Origin: Treponema sp. | GTDB taxonomy: Bacteria > Spirochaetota > Spirochaetia > Treponematales > Treponemataceae | Reading direction: 5' to 3' | DNA: 62,294 nt | NCBI GenBank assembly: GCA_024402505.1 | Contig: JAKSTP010000012.1 | Coordinates: 1 to 62,294 of the forward strand | Shown here: positions 43,378-51,690 of the stretch, one piece after another | Numbering within the stretch: the first letter of the stretch is position 1 | Layout of the letters: each line of letters opens with the position of its first letter | Program-made: the position numbers and the translations under genes | The notes under the pieces: generated by a model | What the model was told of the DNA's origin: nothing | Seen by the model: the letters and a program-made list of their open reading frames with translations, nothing else | Database searches by the model: none

Positions 43378-44691
43378 ATGAAAGAAAGTAATCCTAAAGC
43401 ACTGCTCCCTATTGGAGTGTTCATTGTTTTGTATCTTGGGCTTGGCATCATTTTTGAATACGTGATGAAAATCTCCATGGGATTCTATGCTATTCCTATT
43501 GTTGTAGCATTTATGGTAGCCATTCTGGTAGCTTGTCTTCAGAACAGAAATACTTCTTTTGACGACAAGCTGGAAATTATGGCACAGGGCCTGGCCGATA
43601 AAAACATTATCACCATGCTTCTGATTTTCGTAACTGCAGGTGTTTTTGTTGGTGTTGTAGGCCGGTCAAGTGCCGAAAGTGTTGCATATTTCATGCTTTC
43701 ACTTTTCCCTCCAAAACTGGCCGTAGCCATTCTCTTTGTGGTAGCATGTTTCGTTTCCACAGCCATGGGTACATCAGTTGGAACAATTTCCCTCATTACA
43801 CCAATTGCCTGTGCCGTATCTCAGGCTTCAGGATTCAGCATGCCTCTCTGCGTAGGATCAGTTATGGGCGGTGCCATGTTTGGCGATAACCTTTCTTTCA
43901 TTTCTGATACAACAATTGCTGCATGTAACGGACAGGGCTGTCAGATGAAAGACAAGTTCCGTGAAAACTTCAAGATTGCCCTTCCTGCAGCACTTGTAAC
44001 TCTTGTTCTTATTCTGATTATTTCCTTTACTACAGACATTCAGGGATCAGTTGCAAAAGAATACAATCTCATCCAGATTATTCCTTACGTGCTGGTTCTT
44101 ATTGGTGGTATTATCGGTTTCAATGTTTTCCTGGTTCTTCTTACAGGTATCATCGCCGGTTCAATCATCATGCTGGCTACAGGAAACATTACAGCATTCC
44201 AGCTTATCAGCAACATGGGAGCCGGATGTTCAGGTATGTTTGAAACAAGTATGGTTGCCGTTATGGTAAGTGCCCTTTGTGCTTTGATTCGAGCAGACGG
44301 TGGATTTACTGCCCTTCTTAACGGAATCAAAAAAGCCTTCAAAGGAAAAAAAGGCGGTCAGCTTGGTATGGGTGTTCTTGTTGGATGTATGGACATTGCC
44401 ACAGCCAACAACACAGTTGCCATTGTTATGGCTAACCCTATTGCCAAAGAAATGGCCGAGGACTATGGAATTACACCACGTAAGTCAGCTTCCATTCTGG
44501 ACACCTTCTCTTGTGTCCTCCAGGGAATCCTGCCATACGGTGCACAGATGCTGGTAGCCATTTCTGCCGTTCACACAATGGGCGGAGAAATCAGCGCCTT
44601 CAACATCATTCCTTTCATGTTCTACCCAGCCCTGCTTCTGGTAAGTCTTCTGGTATTTATCTACGTAGTACCAGCAAAAAAAGATAAGTAG
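43378..44691 (+). CDS. NhaC-type Na+/H+ antiporter family protein
   Basis: A 437-residue membrane protein with about 11 segments. The motif ACFVSTAMGTSVGTISLITP near residue 122 and GAMFGDNLSFISDTTIAAC near residue 163 are characteristic of the NhaC antiporter family. It would expel Na+ in exchange for protons, balancing the Na+ brought in by the SSS symporter encoded 25 bp upstream. Some members carry malate/lactate instead. Transcription ends at the terminator 44702-44728. Confidence 0.88.
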   Translation: MKESNPKALLPIGVFIVLYLGLGIIFEYVMKISMGFYAIPIVVAFMVAILVACLQNRNTSFDDKLEIMAQGLADKNIITMLLIFVTAGVFVGVVGRSSAESVAYFMLSLFPPKLAVAILFVVACFVSTAMGTSVGTISLITPIACAVSQASGFSMPLCVGSVMGGAMFGDNLSFISDTTIAACNGQGCQMKDKFRENFKIALPAALVTLVLILIISFTTDIQGSVAKEYNLIQIIPYVLVLIGGIIGFNVFLVLLTGIIAGSIIMLATGNITAFQLISNMGAGCSGMFETSMVAVMVSALCALIRADGGFTALLNGIKKAFKGKKGGQLGMGVLVGCMDIATANNTVAIVMANPIAKEMAEDYGITPRKSASILDTFSCVLQGILPYGAQMLVAISAVHTMGGEISAFNIIPFMFYPALLLVSLLVFIYVVPAKKDK

Positions 44692-44701
44692 AAAAAGAAT
44701 G

Positions 44702-44728
44702 GCACCCGAAAAAATCGGGTGCTTTTTT
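44702..44728 (+). terminator. Terminator after the NhaC-type gene
   Basis: Perfect 8-bp stem GCACCCGA (44702-44709) with TCGGGTGC (44715-44722), loop AAAAA, then T6 (44723-44728). It is also the left arm of repeat element B. Confidence 0.9.
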
Positions 44729-44735
44729 AGTATAG

Positions 44736-44834
44736 TTCCACATATGCGTAGTCGGGGTTCACCCAAAAATTACGCCTCGCTGTGCGACTGCGTGATTTTT
44801 GGGTGGTTCCCGACGAAAGCGTATGTGCGCTTAA
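44736..44834 (+). repeat. Structured repeat element, copy B
   Basis: Left core TTCCACATATGCGTAGTCGG plus GGTTC (44736-44760), then an inner inverted repeat ACCCAAAAATTACGC (44761-44775) with GCGTGATTTTTGGGT (44790-44804), then right core GGTTCCCGACGAAAG through GCGCTTAA (44805-44834). The cores match copy A at 23454-23598 almost base for base, while the inner arms are unrelated in sequence but still self-complementary. Two hairpins flank it (44702-44722 and 44845-44864). Confidence 0.8.
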
Positions 44835-44844
44835 AATATTCTTG

Positions 44845-44870
44845 GCGCCCGATTTTTCGGGTGCTTTTTT
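44845..44870 (+). terminator. Second hairpin with T-tract, right arm of element B
   Basis: GCGCCCGA (44845-44852) with TCGGGTGC (44857-44864), loop TTTT, then T6. Its loop and G-T pair show that it is close to the reverse complement of the hairpin at 44702-44722. It ends just before the convergent GH43 gene stop. Confidence 0.75.
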
Positions 44871-44873
44871 CAT

Positions 44874-45947
44874 CTATTTATAATGCTTTTTCAGACGGTC
44901 CAATTCTTCTTTTGTAATGCGGAGAATTGTTCCGTGACGTTTTTTTAATTTATCAAAAGAATACTGTCCGGCTTTAAGCACCTGCCATGAACCTTCAGCA
45001 TTGGTGCAATCTTCCAGGTTTGTGGTTTTAAGTGGAAGATAGCCGCTTCCTGCCATGTACTGGTCGGCAATAAGACCGTATTCAGGCACTTCAGGATTTG
45101 CCCAGTCTTTCTGGTTAAACTGGAAAAGTTCTGGTCCTTCAAGACTGGTGTTGTCCAGCACTTTTACAGAAATTCCGCTTAAATCAAGATCAAGATCCGA
45201 CAGGTTTAGCACTTTTTCCCAGGACTTGTAATCAAGAAGATTTTTTGTCTTCATAACAAGGATGCCGCCATTTTTTTCGAAGTTGTCTCCATCTTTTGAA
45301 ACGCTGTAATACCAGTCCCCAACTTTAAGCACTGTTGTATCAATTATTTCACGAGCTTTTCCAGTTTCTTTATCAACCTGGCAGTCAATAAAAAGTTTTG
45401 TATCACTGAAAGTTTCAAAATCCTTTGTAGTAACGTAGTAAATGGCGTTAGGTTTAGCCTTCATTTTAGTGGCAGGATCCATAATACTTGATGAAAAGAA
45501 GATAACATACTGCTGGTGTTCTTCATCAAAAACCATTTCCGGTGCCCAGGCCATTCCTGCATTTTCCGGTGCAGCTTTAATCAATTTTGGAGTGCTCCAG
45601 TTTACAAGATCCTGGCTCTGCCACAAAACAAGATAAGGGCTTCCAGTTGTGCTGGCATCATAGTACCCCTGTTCGTTCTGAAACCAGCCGCCACGATGAT
45701 AAATTGAAAGGTCTGTTGCTATAAGAAAAAATCCTTTTCCGTCATGTGAGCGGAACAAAAAAGGATCTCGAACCCCTTTTTCTCCCACAACACTTGTAAG
45801 AACCGGTTTGCCCCCGTTCATGTCGTGAAAGTTTAATCCATCCTCACTGACCGCAAAATAAATCTGCTCACCGTTTTCATCACCTTCGCCAATGAAGTGA
45901 CCAAAAAGGTAGCCTTCAAAATCTTTTTCACTGAGTGTATTGCTCAT
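44874..45947 (-). CDS. Glycoside hydrolase family 43-like protein
   Basis: A 357-residue five-bladed propeller-type glycosidase. VRDPFLFRSHDGKGFFLIAT near residue 58 carries the catalytic base Asp, WAPEMVFDEEHQQYVIFFSS follows, and LEGPELFQF near residue 272 carries the acid Glu; these fit GH43 enzymes that cut arabinose or xylose side chains of plant polysaccharides. There is no signal peptide, so it acts in the cytoplasm on imported oligosaccharides. Start ATG 45947 was chosen because GGAG lies 6 nt upstream; an earlier ATG (45959) lies upstream of that site. Confidence 0.85.
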   Translation of the reverse strand: MSNTLSEKDFEGYLFGHFIGEGDENGEQIYFAVSEDGLNFHDMNGGKPVLTSVVGEKGVRDPFLFRSHDGKGFFLIATDLSIYHRGGWFQNEQGYYDASTTGSPYLVLWQSQDLVNWSTPKLIKAAPENAGMAWAPEMVFDEEHQQYVIFFSSSIMDPATKMKAKPNAIYYVTTKDFETFSDTKLFIDCQVDKETGKAREIIDTTVLKVGDWYYSVSKDGDNFEKNGGILVMKTKNLLDYKSWEKVLNLSDLDLDLSGISVKVLDNTSLEGPELFQFNQKDWANPEVPEYGLIADQYMAGSGYLPLKTTNLEDCTNAEGSWQVLKAGQYSFDKLKKRHGTILRITKEELDRLKKHYK

Positions 45948-45993
45948 TGTTTTCTCCATGTTGATAGAATTATAACAGATTTGTTTATGTGGT

Positions 45994-47775
45994 CTACCAG
46001 TTCAGGGGATAAACTGTTATTTTTTTATCTTTTTTTACGCCCAATGAAATATAAAGATTATTCAAGTTCTGATCAGAGGAAGAAACTTTGACATTTCCTT
46101 TACCTGAAACAACATCATTAGGTACTTTATCAATGCGGATTCCCGTTGGACGGAAGTTTGTATCATATTCATAATTATGTACACCAAATCCATAAAGTTT
46201 CGGGCCATCCCATTGTCTATCAAAAATATCAATGGCTGTAAGTTTATAATTATAGCTTCCAATGTTTTCTACAACATTTTTGTTCAGTGAATAGCTGCTG
46301 CCAGTATCATTATTTGTAAGAACTACCGGAAAATATGGTAAGGTAGATTCATATGTAATGTTTGTATTGCCGGTAATAAACTGCAGGGCCTTTGTGACAG
46401 CCTCTTCATCTCTATACTCATTTGTGGCAATTTCATGGAGCAGCGAAATACCTTTTTTAGTACCGTTTTCACTTGCAAAGTTTCTCATAAGATAAGCGCC
46501 ATATCCATAAACACAGCCATAACATTCGTAAAAATTCCATTTTTTGAAACCAAAGAGATAGTCATCAAGAAATTCGGGAACACGCTCATCCTGGACACTG
46601 TTACTACTGGAATATTCATTGAGGCAGTTTTCATACAGAGCATCTTCAGCCATTGCTGACAGCATTTCTGTAAACCAGGAGGCAAGTGCTTTCATCTCAA
46701 TGATGTTATTTTCTTTTTTAGTCAGATTGTAAGTTTTATTTACATAGTTCAGAAGGTGATTGAACTCGTGAACAATTGTGGAATACACCATAGATGGATA
46801 TTTTCCAAGCATGTAGGAATCAATATGAAACATAAGTGAATGATTTGATGCAATACCGGTATCATCTTTACTCACAGGTGACACATCGCCAGAGTAAAAA
46901 TATCCGACTGTACGTCCGCCATATCCATCAAGTTTGTCTTCTGAAATGTCGTAAACCAAAATATCAACAGCCTTCTCATTACACATGTCACCATAATATT
47001 TGTAAAGAAGCGAGTTATTTAATACAGGAAGTCCAAGGAGATTGGTTTCTATTGGATAAATCTTGTCAAATACATTATCAAGCGCCAGCAGATTCTGACG
47101 TATTATAGTCTCCATCGCGCTGTCTACAGTTGCACCAAGTTCACTGTCAGAAATGTACCACACTGTACAGTAGGTACCGGTTTCAATGAGTTCAGCTTTA
47201 TACTTTTTAATAGAATCAACTTTTCCGCTGCCCTCGGTATATTCCTGCTCAACCCAGAAATATCTGTAAGTTTTTCCATTTTCTGTAAATGGTTTTTCAT
47301 CATTAGCTGACAGTGATGTGGCAGAATAATAAACAGAAGCTGCAGTTCTTGAAGAAAGCTCATCAACAGGGATTATTACATCTTCTGTTCTAGATTTTTT
47401 TACGAACTCAGGAATATTGTCGCTGCACTGATAATCAGTAAGTGATCGAAATGTATTTTGATTTACTGCACTAGAACGCTGAATATTGTTCTCTTTGGAA
47501 AATTTAGCGGTTGAAGCAATATCGTTACTCTTATTCACCTGCATAAGCCAAACTTCAGAATCAGAAGTGATCCCATATTTTGGATTACCTAAGTTTATTT
47601 TTCCATCCTGGGTAATACCAGTATCAGAGTCACCCGAAAGGCCGCCACCAATACTTCCACCAATGGCACCGCCTCCCAAAGGACTTCCACCGCTTCCGAC
47701 TGTTGGCTGTGAACAGGAAATGGTGGGCAGGACAAAAATAAACGAAATGGCAGTACATAAAAGTGTTTTTTTCAT
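45994..47775 (-). CDS. Lipoprotein metallopeptidase-like (HExxH, M30-like)
   Basis: A 593-residue protein with signal peptide MKKTLLCTAISFIFVLPTIS and a lipidated cysteine right after. A Gly/Ser-rich tether (residues 25-55) follows. Near residue 340, TIVHEFNHLLNYV supplies a zinc-binding HExxH, and WFTEMLSAMAED about 25-30 residues later supplies a probable third ligand, as in M30 hyicolysin-like peptidases. It should face the periplasm or cell surface and may degrade host or dietary protein. Peptidase activity is inferred from the motif only. Runs minus, head to tail with the GH43 gene. Confidence 0.8.
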   Translation of the reverse strand: MKKTLLCTAISFIFVLPTISCSQPTVGSGGSPLGGGAIGGSIGGGLSGDSDTGITQDGKINLGNPKYGITSDSEVWLMQVNKSNDIASTAKFSKENNIQRSSAVNQNTFRSLTDYQCSDNIPEFVKKSRTEDVIIPVDELSSRTAASVYYSATSLSANDEKPFTENGKTYRYFWVEQEYTEGSGKVDSIKKYKAELIETGTYCTVWYISDSELGATVDSAMETIIRQNLLALDNVFDKIYPIETNLLGLPVLNNSLLYKYYGDMCNEKAVDILVYDISEDKLDGYGGRTVGYFYSGDVSPVSKDDTGIASNHSLMFHIDSYMLGKYPSMVYSTIVHEFNHLLNYVNKTYNLTKKENNIIEMKALASWFTEMLSAMAEDALYENCLNEYSSSNSVQDERVPEFLDDYLFGFKKWNFYECYGCVYGYGAYLMRNFASENGTKKGISLLHEIATNEYRDEEAVTKALQFITGNTNITYESTLPYFPVVLTNNDTGSSYSLNKNVVENIGSYNYKLTAIDIFDRQWDGPKLYGFGVHNYEYDTNFRPTGIRIDKVPNDVVSGKGNVKVSSSDQNLNNLYISLGVKKDKKITVYPLNW

Positions 47776-47846
47776 GGCGGTTATTATAGCATGAAAACAC
47801 CGGTGAGAATAAAAAATATGGGAGTCTTTAGAGAATTTATTCGCTG

Positions 47847-48611
47847 TTACTTCTTCCTTTCACGGACTATGAAGTCGGTGTGGCCCAGGGAGCGGAGTTT
47901 TTGGCGGGTGGCATTTAGGCTGCTGCTTGGAACTTTGCTTACCACAACTCTGATTACGCCGGCCTTTGTAGTCTGAAAAACAATGGGCTTAAATCCTTCT
48001 TTGGAAAGTTTTTTTGCAAACTCAGTGGCGTTACTTTTTGAACCAAATGACGCAACCTGAATGTCCCAGATTTTTCCTGCAGGAACCGGAGCATCAACAG
48101 AAGAGGAGGCAGTTTTGCCGCTGGAGGTGGAACTGCTGGAACTGGTTTTGCTTGTTGCAGTTGAGGCTGATTTTGCTTCAATGTTAGCCATTATTTTTTT
48201 TGCGCTGGCGGCTGTATCCCGGGAAAGCTTTGTGTCAGGTCCCCGTTTTACGATTTCAAGTTTTACAGTTGCAAGCCCTGCTTTTGTCATGCCAAGATCA
48301 ATGGCGGCCTGGGTAGAAAGATCCACGGTTCGTCCCACCACAAAAGGGCCCCGGTCATTTACACGAACCTGAACCGATTTTCCATTGGCAAGATTTGTAA
48401 CTTTAAGGATTGTATCAAAAGGCAGTTCCTTGTTGGCGCAGGTATAGGCATACATATCAAATTTTTCATTGTTAGAAGTACGTTTGCCGTGGAAGTCGGC
48501 TCCATAAAATGATGCAGTTGCCTTTTCGCGGTAAACTTCCAGGGAGTATGCAGACTGTGCGAAAAAGGCAGCAAAAATTGCGGACAATAAAAGTTTTCGA
48601 AATTTGTTCAT
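47847..48611 (-). CDS. rlpA: RlpA-like septal ring protein with SPOR domain
   Basis: A 254-residue exported protein. Signal peptide MNKFRKLLLSAIFAAFFAQS; double-psi beta-barrel in residues 28-118 (ATASFYGADFHGKRTSNNEK, VRVNDRGPFVVGRTVDLS, with the catalytic-type Asp). A Ser/Thr/Ala-rich linker (residues 140-170) is followed by a C-terminal SPOR domain (IWDIQVASFGSKSNATEFAK). RlpA proteins bind denuded peptidoglycan at division sites and in some bacteria cleave it. Enzymatic activity here is untested. Confidence 0.9.
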   Translation of the reverse strand: MNKFRKLLLSAIFAAFFAQSAYSLEVYREKATASFYGADFHGKRTSNNEKFDMYAYTCANKELPFDTILKVTNLANGKSVQVRVNDRGPFVVGRTVDLSTQAAIDLGMTKAGLATVKLEIVKRGPDTKLSRDTAASAKKIMANIEAKSASTATSKTSSSSSTSSGKTASSSVDAPVPAGKIWDIQVASFGSKSNATEFAKKLSKEGFKPIVFQTTKAGVIRVVVSKVPSSSLNATRQKLRSLGHTDFIVRERKK

Positions 48612-48618
48612 AAAAAGA

Positions 48619-49551
48619 TTATCGGCAGTTTTTCAGATAATCCTTCAGTTCTTCAAGATAATCTTTTCCGGCGTCAGAAAGGATTACATTGTTTTTTGAA
48701 ATGTAACCAATCTCCATAGCCTGCTCAGAATTTTCTTTATCCTTAAAAGGCACCGCAATAAAATCATCGCCGTTAAGTTCATTGCTGATAATGCCGGAGC
48801 AAAGACAGTAAGCGTTCATACCCACCATCAGATTCAGATTTGTGGCTCGGTCGGTAGTTTTTATAATCTTGTCGTATTCCCGGTCAGCAAAAATTTCTTC
48901 ATTATAATAGAAGGAACTCATAGCATTCTGATCAAACATAAGAACAGGATAAGGCTGAAGCTCTTCAAAAGTGATAAATTCTTTTCCTGCCAGAGGATGA
49001 TTTTTCCAAAGGTATACGTAGGTGTTGCAGGAAACCAGAGGCGTAAAAGAAAGATCGTTTGATTTTAATACCTTTGTAATGAAAGAACGGTTAAAATCAG
49101 AAAGATACAGAATTCCGATTTCGCTGCGCTGGGTAGAAACATCTTCAATAACAGTAAGAGTACGGGTTTCATTAATGGCAAATTCGTAGTGATTGAATTC
49201 ACCTGCCTCACGGTATTTTTCCATAAGATTGATAAAAGACTTTACGCAGAAAGAATAATGCTGACAGCTTACGGCAAACTTCTTCCGGCGTTTTTTGGAA
49301 GGATCAAAGTCATCAAGAAGATTTTCATACTGGGCGTAAATCTGGCGGGCGTGCTGTACAAAATCTTTACCTTCGTTGGTAAGAGTAATTCCCTTGCTGG
49401 AACGGTTGAACAGTTTTACGTTGAACTCATTTTCCACATCATGAATGGCTGCCGTAAGTGAAGGCTGTGAAACATAAAGAGTTTCCGAGGCTTTGTTCAA
49501 AGATCCAATTTCTGAAACACCAATTACATATTTAAGCTGCTGTAAAGTCAT
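48619..49551 (-). CDS. LysR-family transcriptional regulator
   Basis: A 310-residue regulator. The N-terminal winged helix (MTLQQLKYVIGVSEIGSLNK, VSQPSLTAAIHDVEN) is followed by a linker helix and a periplasmic-binding-type effector domain (residues 90-300). The ATG at 49551 is chosen: it lies 6 nt after a TATAAT, and the alternative start at 49587 would overlap the -35 region. The gene is divergent from the 49765-61196 envelope operon, and two T-N11-A palindromes lie between them, so it probably controls that operon and itself. Ligand unknown. Confidence 0.9.
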   Translation of the reverse strand: MTLQQLKYVIGVSEIGSLNKASETLYVSQPSLTAAIHDVENEFNVKLFNRSSKGITLTNEGKDFVQHARQIYAQYENLLDDFDPSKKRRKKFAVSCQHYSFCVKSFINLMEKYREAGEFNHYEFAINETRTLTVIEDVSTQRSEIGILYLSDFNRSFITKVLKSNDLSFTPLVSCNTYVYLWKNHPLAGKEFITFEELQPYPVLMFDQNAMSSFYYNEEIFADREYDKIIKTTDRATNLNLMVGMNAYCLCSGIISNELNGDDFIAVPFKDKENSEQAMEIGYISKNNVILSDAGKDYLEELKDYLKNCR

Positions 49552-49557
49552 AGTGGC

Positions 49558-49586
49558 ATTATAGGAAATATCTATAACTTTGTCCA
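49558..49586 (-). promoter_or_regulatory. Promoter of the LysR-type gene
   Basis: On the minus strand, TGGACA (49586-49581), a 17-bp spacer and TATAAT (49563-49558). The start codon at 49551 follows after 6 nt, so the message should be leaderless. The -10 box overlaps the 49560-49576 palindrome, which fits autorepression. Confidence 0.75.
49560..49576. promoter_or_regulatory. Probable LysR binding palindrome, site 1
   Basis: Perfect inverted repeat TATAG-N7-CTATA, containing T-N11-A, the generic LysR half-site rule. It overlaps the regulator's own -10 box. Confidence 0.6.
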
Positions 49587-49589
49587 TAT

Positions 49590-49608
49590 TCCTATCAGTT
49601 TTATAGGA
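49590..49608. promoter_or_regulatory. Probable LysR binding palindrome, site 2
   Basis: Perfect inverted repeat TCCTAT-N7-ATAGGA, also T-N11-A. Its centre is 31 bp from site 1, three helical turns, and it lies 62 bp upstream of the divergent operon's -35 box. Confidence 0.62.
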
Positions 49609-49670
49609 TTATAAATTTTATTAAGGTAGAAACGGAAAAGTAAACCAGCGCTCCCGGAAGCGAAAAAAAT

Positions 49671-49700
49671 TTGATATTTTCGACATTTTAATGGTATAAT
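49671..49700 (+). promoter_or_regulatory. Promoter of the envelope/signalling operon
   Basis: TTGATA (49671-49676), an 18-bp spacer and TATAAT (49695-49700). The transcript would start near 49707, just before a GGGAG at 49710-49714 and the ATG at 49727. Confidence 0.7.
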
Positions 49701-49748
49701 TTACCTTCTGGGAGTTTTGAATTACAATGGCAAAACATACTAAACACC

Positions 49749-49764
49749 TATATATATATATATA
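49749..49764. repeat. (TA)8 dinucleotide tract, candidate phase-variation switch
   Basis: Eight TA units at the junction of the ATG-started leader (49727) and the long frame of the next gene. With eight units the leader stops at TAG (49763-49765) after 12 codons. With seven, ten or thirteen units the leader and long frame fuse. Dinucleotide tracts of this length slip during replication. Confidence 0.85.
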
Positions 49765-51690
49765 GTGTTTTCTATCTGGTTTACTTTTCCTTTCTTTGCT
49801 GCGGATTTTTCCTTTCGCCTTACCCCTGAAACAGTAATACCTTTAAACATAAAAGAAACAGTTTCTACAGGGCCTTCTTATGGCGGAGTAGTTAACGCCG
49901 ATTTAAATCTTTTTAACTTCCTTACAATAGGACCAGAATTCACCTTCCAGTTATACAACACCGAATATTCAGAAGAACTTTCTTCTATATTAGGTACTGG
50001 TCTTTCTGCAGGCTTTTTCTATGCTCCATTTTCCCGAATCATGGTTTCTTTAAACGGAAGCGCTGGAATATACTTTGGAAATTATGAATTCGGTCAGTCG
50101 GGAGCAGATGCCTCTATCAGTGTAAATCCTGCCGGAAAGAAAAGCTACTTAATGAACAACCTTTACTACCGTGGATTTGCCGATCTTTCTTTTCGAATCA
50201 ATCCAAATTTTACAATCGGTGTGGAAGCAGGTTACACAGACTTTATTTTCTATGATAAAAAATCACTGCTTTCGGGCATACAGGCTGGAATCACTTCTAA
50301 GATCACCATCGAAACAAAAAAACACCAGAACAAAATTGATCTTGATATGCTGCAGGAAGAAAACATCTACCCTCTTTTTGCATCATCTTACAAAGAAACT
50401 CCTTTTGCCTACATTTACATAACAAACCACAACAACGCAGAAATCAGAAATGTGCGGGTTTCTTTTAAAGCCGACAAATACACCTCATCGGCCTATGTTT
50501 GCAGTGAAATAAAACGGCTTCAGAAAAACAAGACCGTTGAAGTTCCTTTGCTGGCAGACTTTTCTACGGAATTGTCACAATTTTCGGAAAACGGCCAGTT
50601 CCCGGGTCAGGTTATAATCGAATATTCTTTGCTTGGAAAAAAGTACACCGAAATTAAAGAAGTTGTAATCTCCAGCTACAACAGAAACACCTTCAACTGG
50701 GAAAATCCTGACGGAATCGTTGCTTTAATTTCCCCAAATGACGGATCGGCACTTGAGCTTTCCAAAACCATTATTGGCATTGCCCGGGATAACACTCACT
50801 TAGGCATTAACCAGAACCTGGAATATTCCATGGCCCTTTTTGAAAGCCTTAACACCATGGGCATCATTTACGAACAGGACATTCAGACTCCATACGAAGA
50901 ATATCATTATCTTGAAGATGTTGATTACATTCAGTTCCCTTTCCAGACAATCACTTACAGAGCCGGTGACTGTGATGATCTGGCAGTGCTTTTTGCTTCC
51001 ATGCTCAGCAGCGTAGGCATTAACTCTGCCCTTTTGTTTACGGAAGATGATGTAATCTGCGGAATTGACCTGAACATTTCTTCTTCTTCGGCTTCAAAAC
51101 AGTTTTCTTCTTTGGACCGGCTTATAAATATTGACGACGTTCTTTATCTGCCTGTTTCCATGAAAAATCTTGGAAAAGGTTATGCAGATGCCTGGGATCT
51201 TGCTCTTGAAGAAATCAATGAATCTGAAGACTTATCGGTAATTGTTGTTTCTGAGGCCTGGGAATACTTTACGCCAATAGGACTTTCCGAAAAAGCCCAG
51301 TTCAATCTTCCTGATGTAAAAGACCTGAACAAACGAATTGCCCTTGCCTACAATAAATATCAGAAAAACGAAATTGTTCCACTGGGGAAAAACCTGGTAA
51401 AAATCTACAAGGATGAGCCTACCGATTCCAACTCCAATGCTGTGGGAATGGCCTATCTTCGCATGGGAAATTATGCCCAGGCTATAAAGTGGTTTGAAAG
51501 AGCCGCCGCAAATAACAATGTAGCCGCCATGTCCAACATTGGACAGATTTACATGGAGCAGAAAGATTATATAAACGCCGAAAAATATTTTGAAAAGGTT
51601 CTTGCCATAAATCCTGAACATCCTGGTGCATTACAGGGCATGGACCGCATAAACAATCAGCGCGTTGTTTCGGGAAGTGGAACCAGGTAA
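49765..51690 (+). CDS. Exported protein with transglutaminase-like and TPR domains; start likely switched off by (TA)8
   Basis: The frame is open for 641 residues from a GTG at 49765, which has no ribosome site. The intended start is probably the ATG at 49727, which encodes MAKHTKHLYIYI and then stops. Loss of one TA unit would fuse this to VFSIWFTFPFFAAD and give a complete signal peptide and a 653-residue protein. The mature N-terminus looks beta-barrel-like (residues 20-170); a transglutaminase-like segment has Cys in RAGDCDDLAVLF near residue 412, but the usual His region reads TEDDVICG. TPR repeats close the protein (from about residue 555). Its stop overlaps the paralogue's start (TAATG). 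Confidence 0.8.
   Translation: MFSIWFTFPFFAADFSFRLTPETVIPLNIKETVSTGPSYGGVVNADLNLFNFLTIGPEFTFQLYNTEYSEELSSILGTGLSAGFFYAPFSRIMVSLNGSAGIYFGNYEFGQSGADASISVNPAGKKSYLMNNLYYRGFADLSFRINPNFTIGVEAGYTDFIFYDKKSLLSGIQAGITSKITIETKKHQNKIDLDMLQEENIYPLFASSYKETPFAYIYITNHNNAEIRNVRVSFKADKYTSSAYVCSEIKRLQKNKTVEVPLLADFSTELSQFSENGQFPGQVIIEYSLLGKKYTEIKEVVISSYNRNTFNWENPDGIVALISPNDGSALELSKTIIGIARDNTHLGINQNLEYSMALFESLNTMGIIYEQDIQTPYEEYHYLEDVDYIQFPFQTITYRAGDCDDLAVLFASMLSSVGINSALLFTEDDVICGIDLNISSSSASKQFSSLDRLINIDDVLYLPVSMKNLGKGYADAWDLALEEINESEDLSVIVVSEAWEYFTPIGLSEKAQFNLPDVKDLNKRIALAYNKYQKNEIVPLGKNLVKIYKDEPTDSNSNAVGMAYLRMGNYAQAIKWFERAAANNNVAAMSNIGQIYMEQKDYINAEKYFEKVLAINPEHPGALQGMDRINNQRVVSGSGTR

Noticed and set aside
49552..49587. 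Upstream ATG of the LysR gene
   Set aside because: It lies on the -35 region, upstream of the expected transcript start; the conserved helix-turn-helix begins at the later ATG.
49727..49765. A free 12-residue leader peptide as an independent gene
   Set aside because: It is better explained as the true start of the downstream signal peptide put out of frame by the TA tract; no attenuator-type codon run or hairpin follows.
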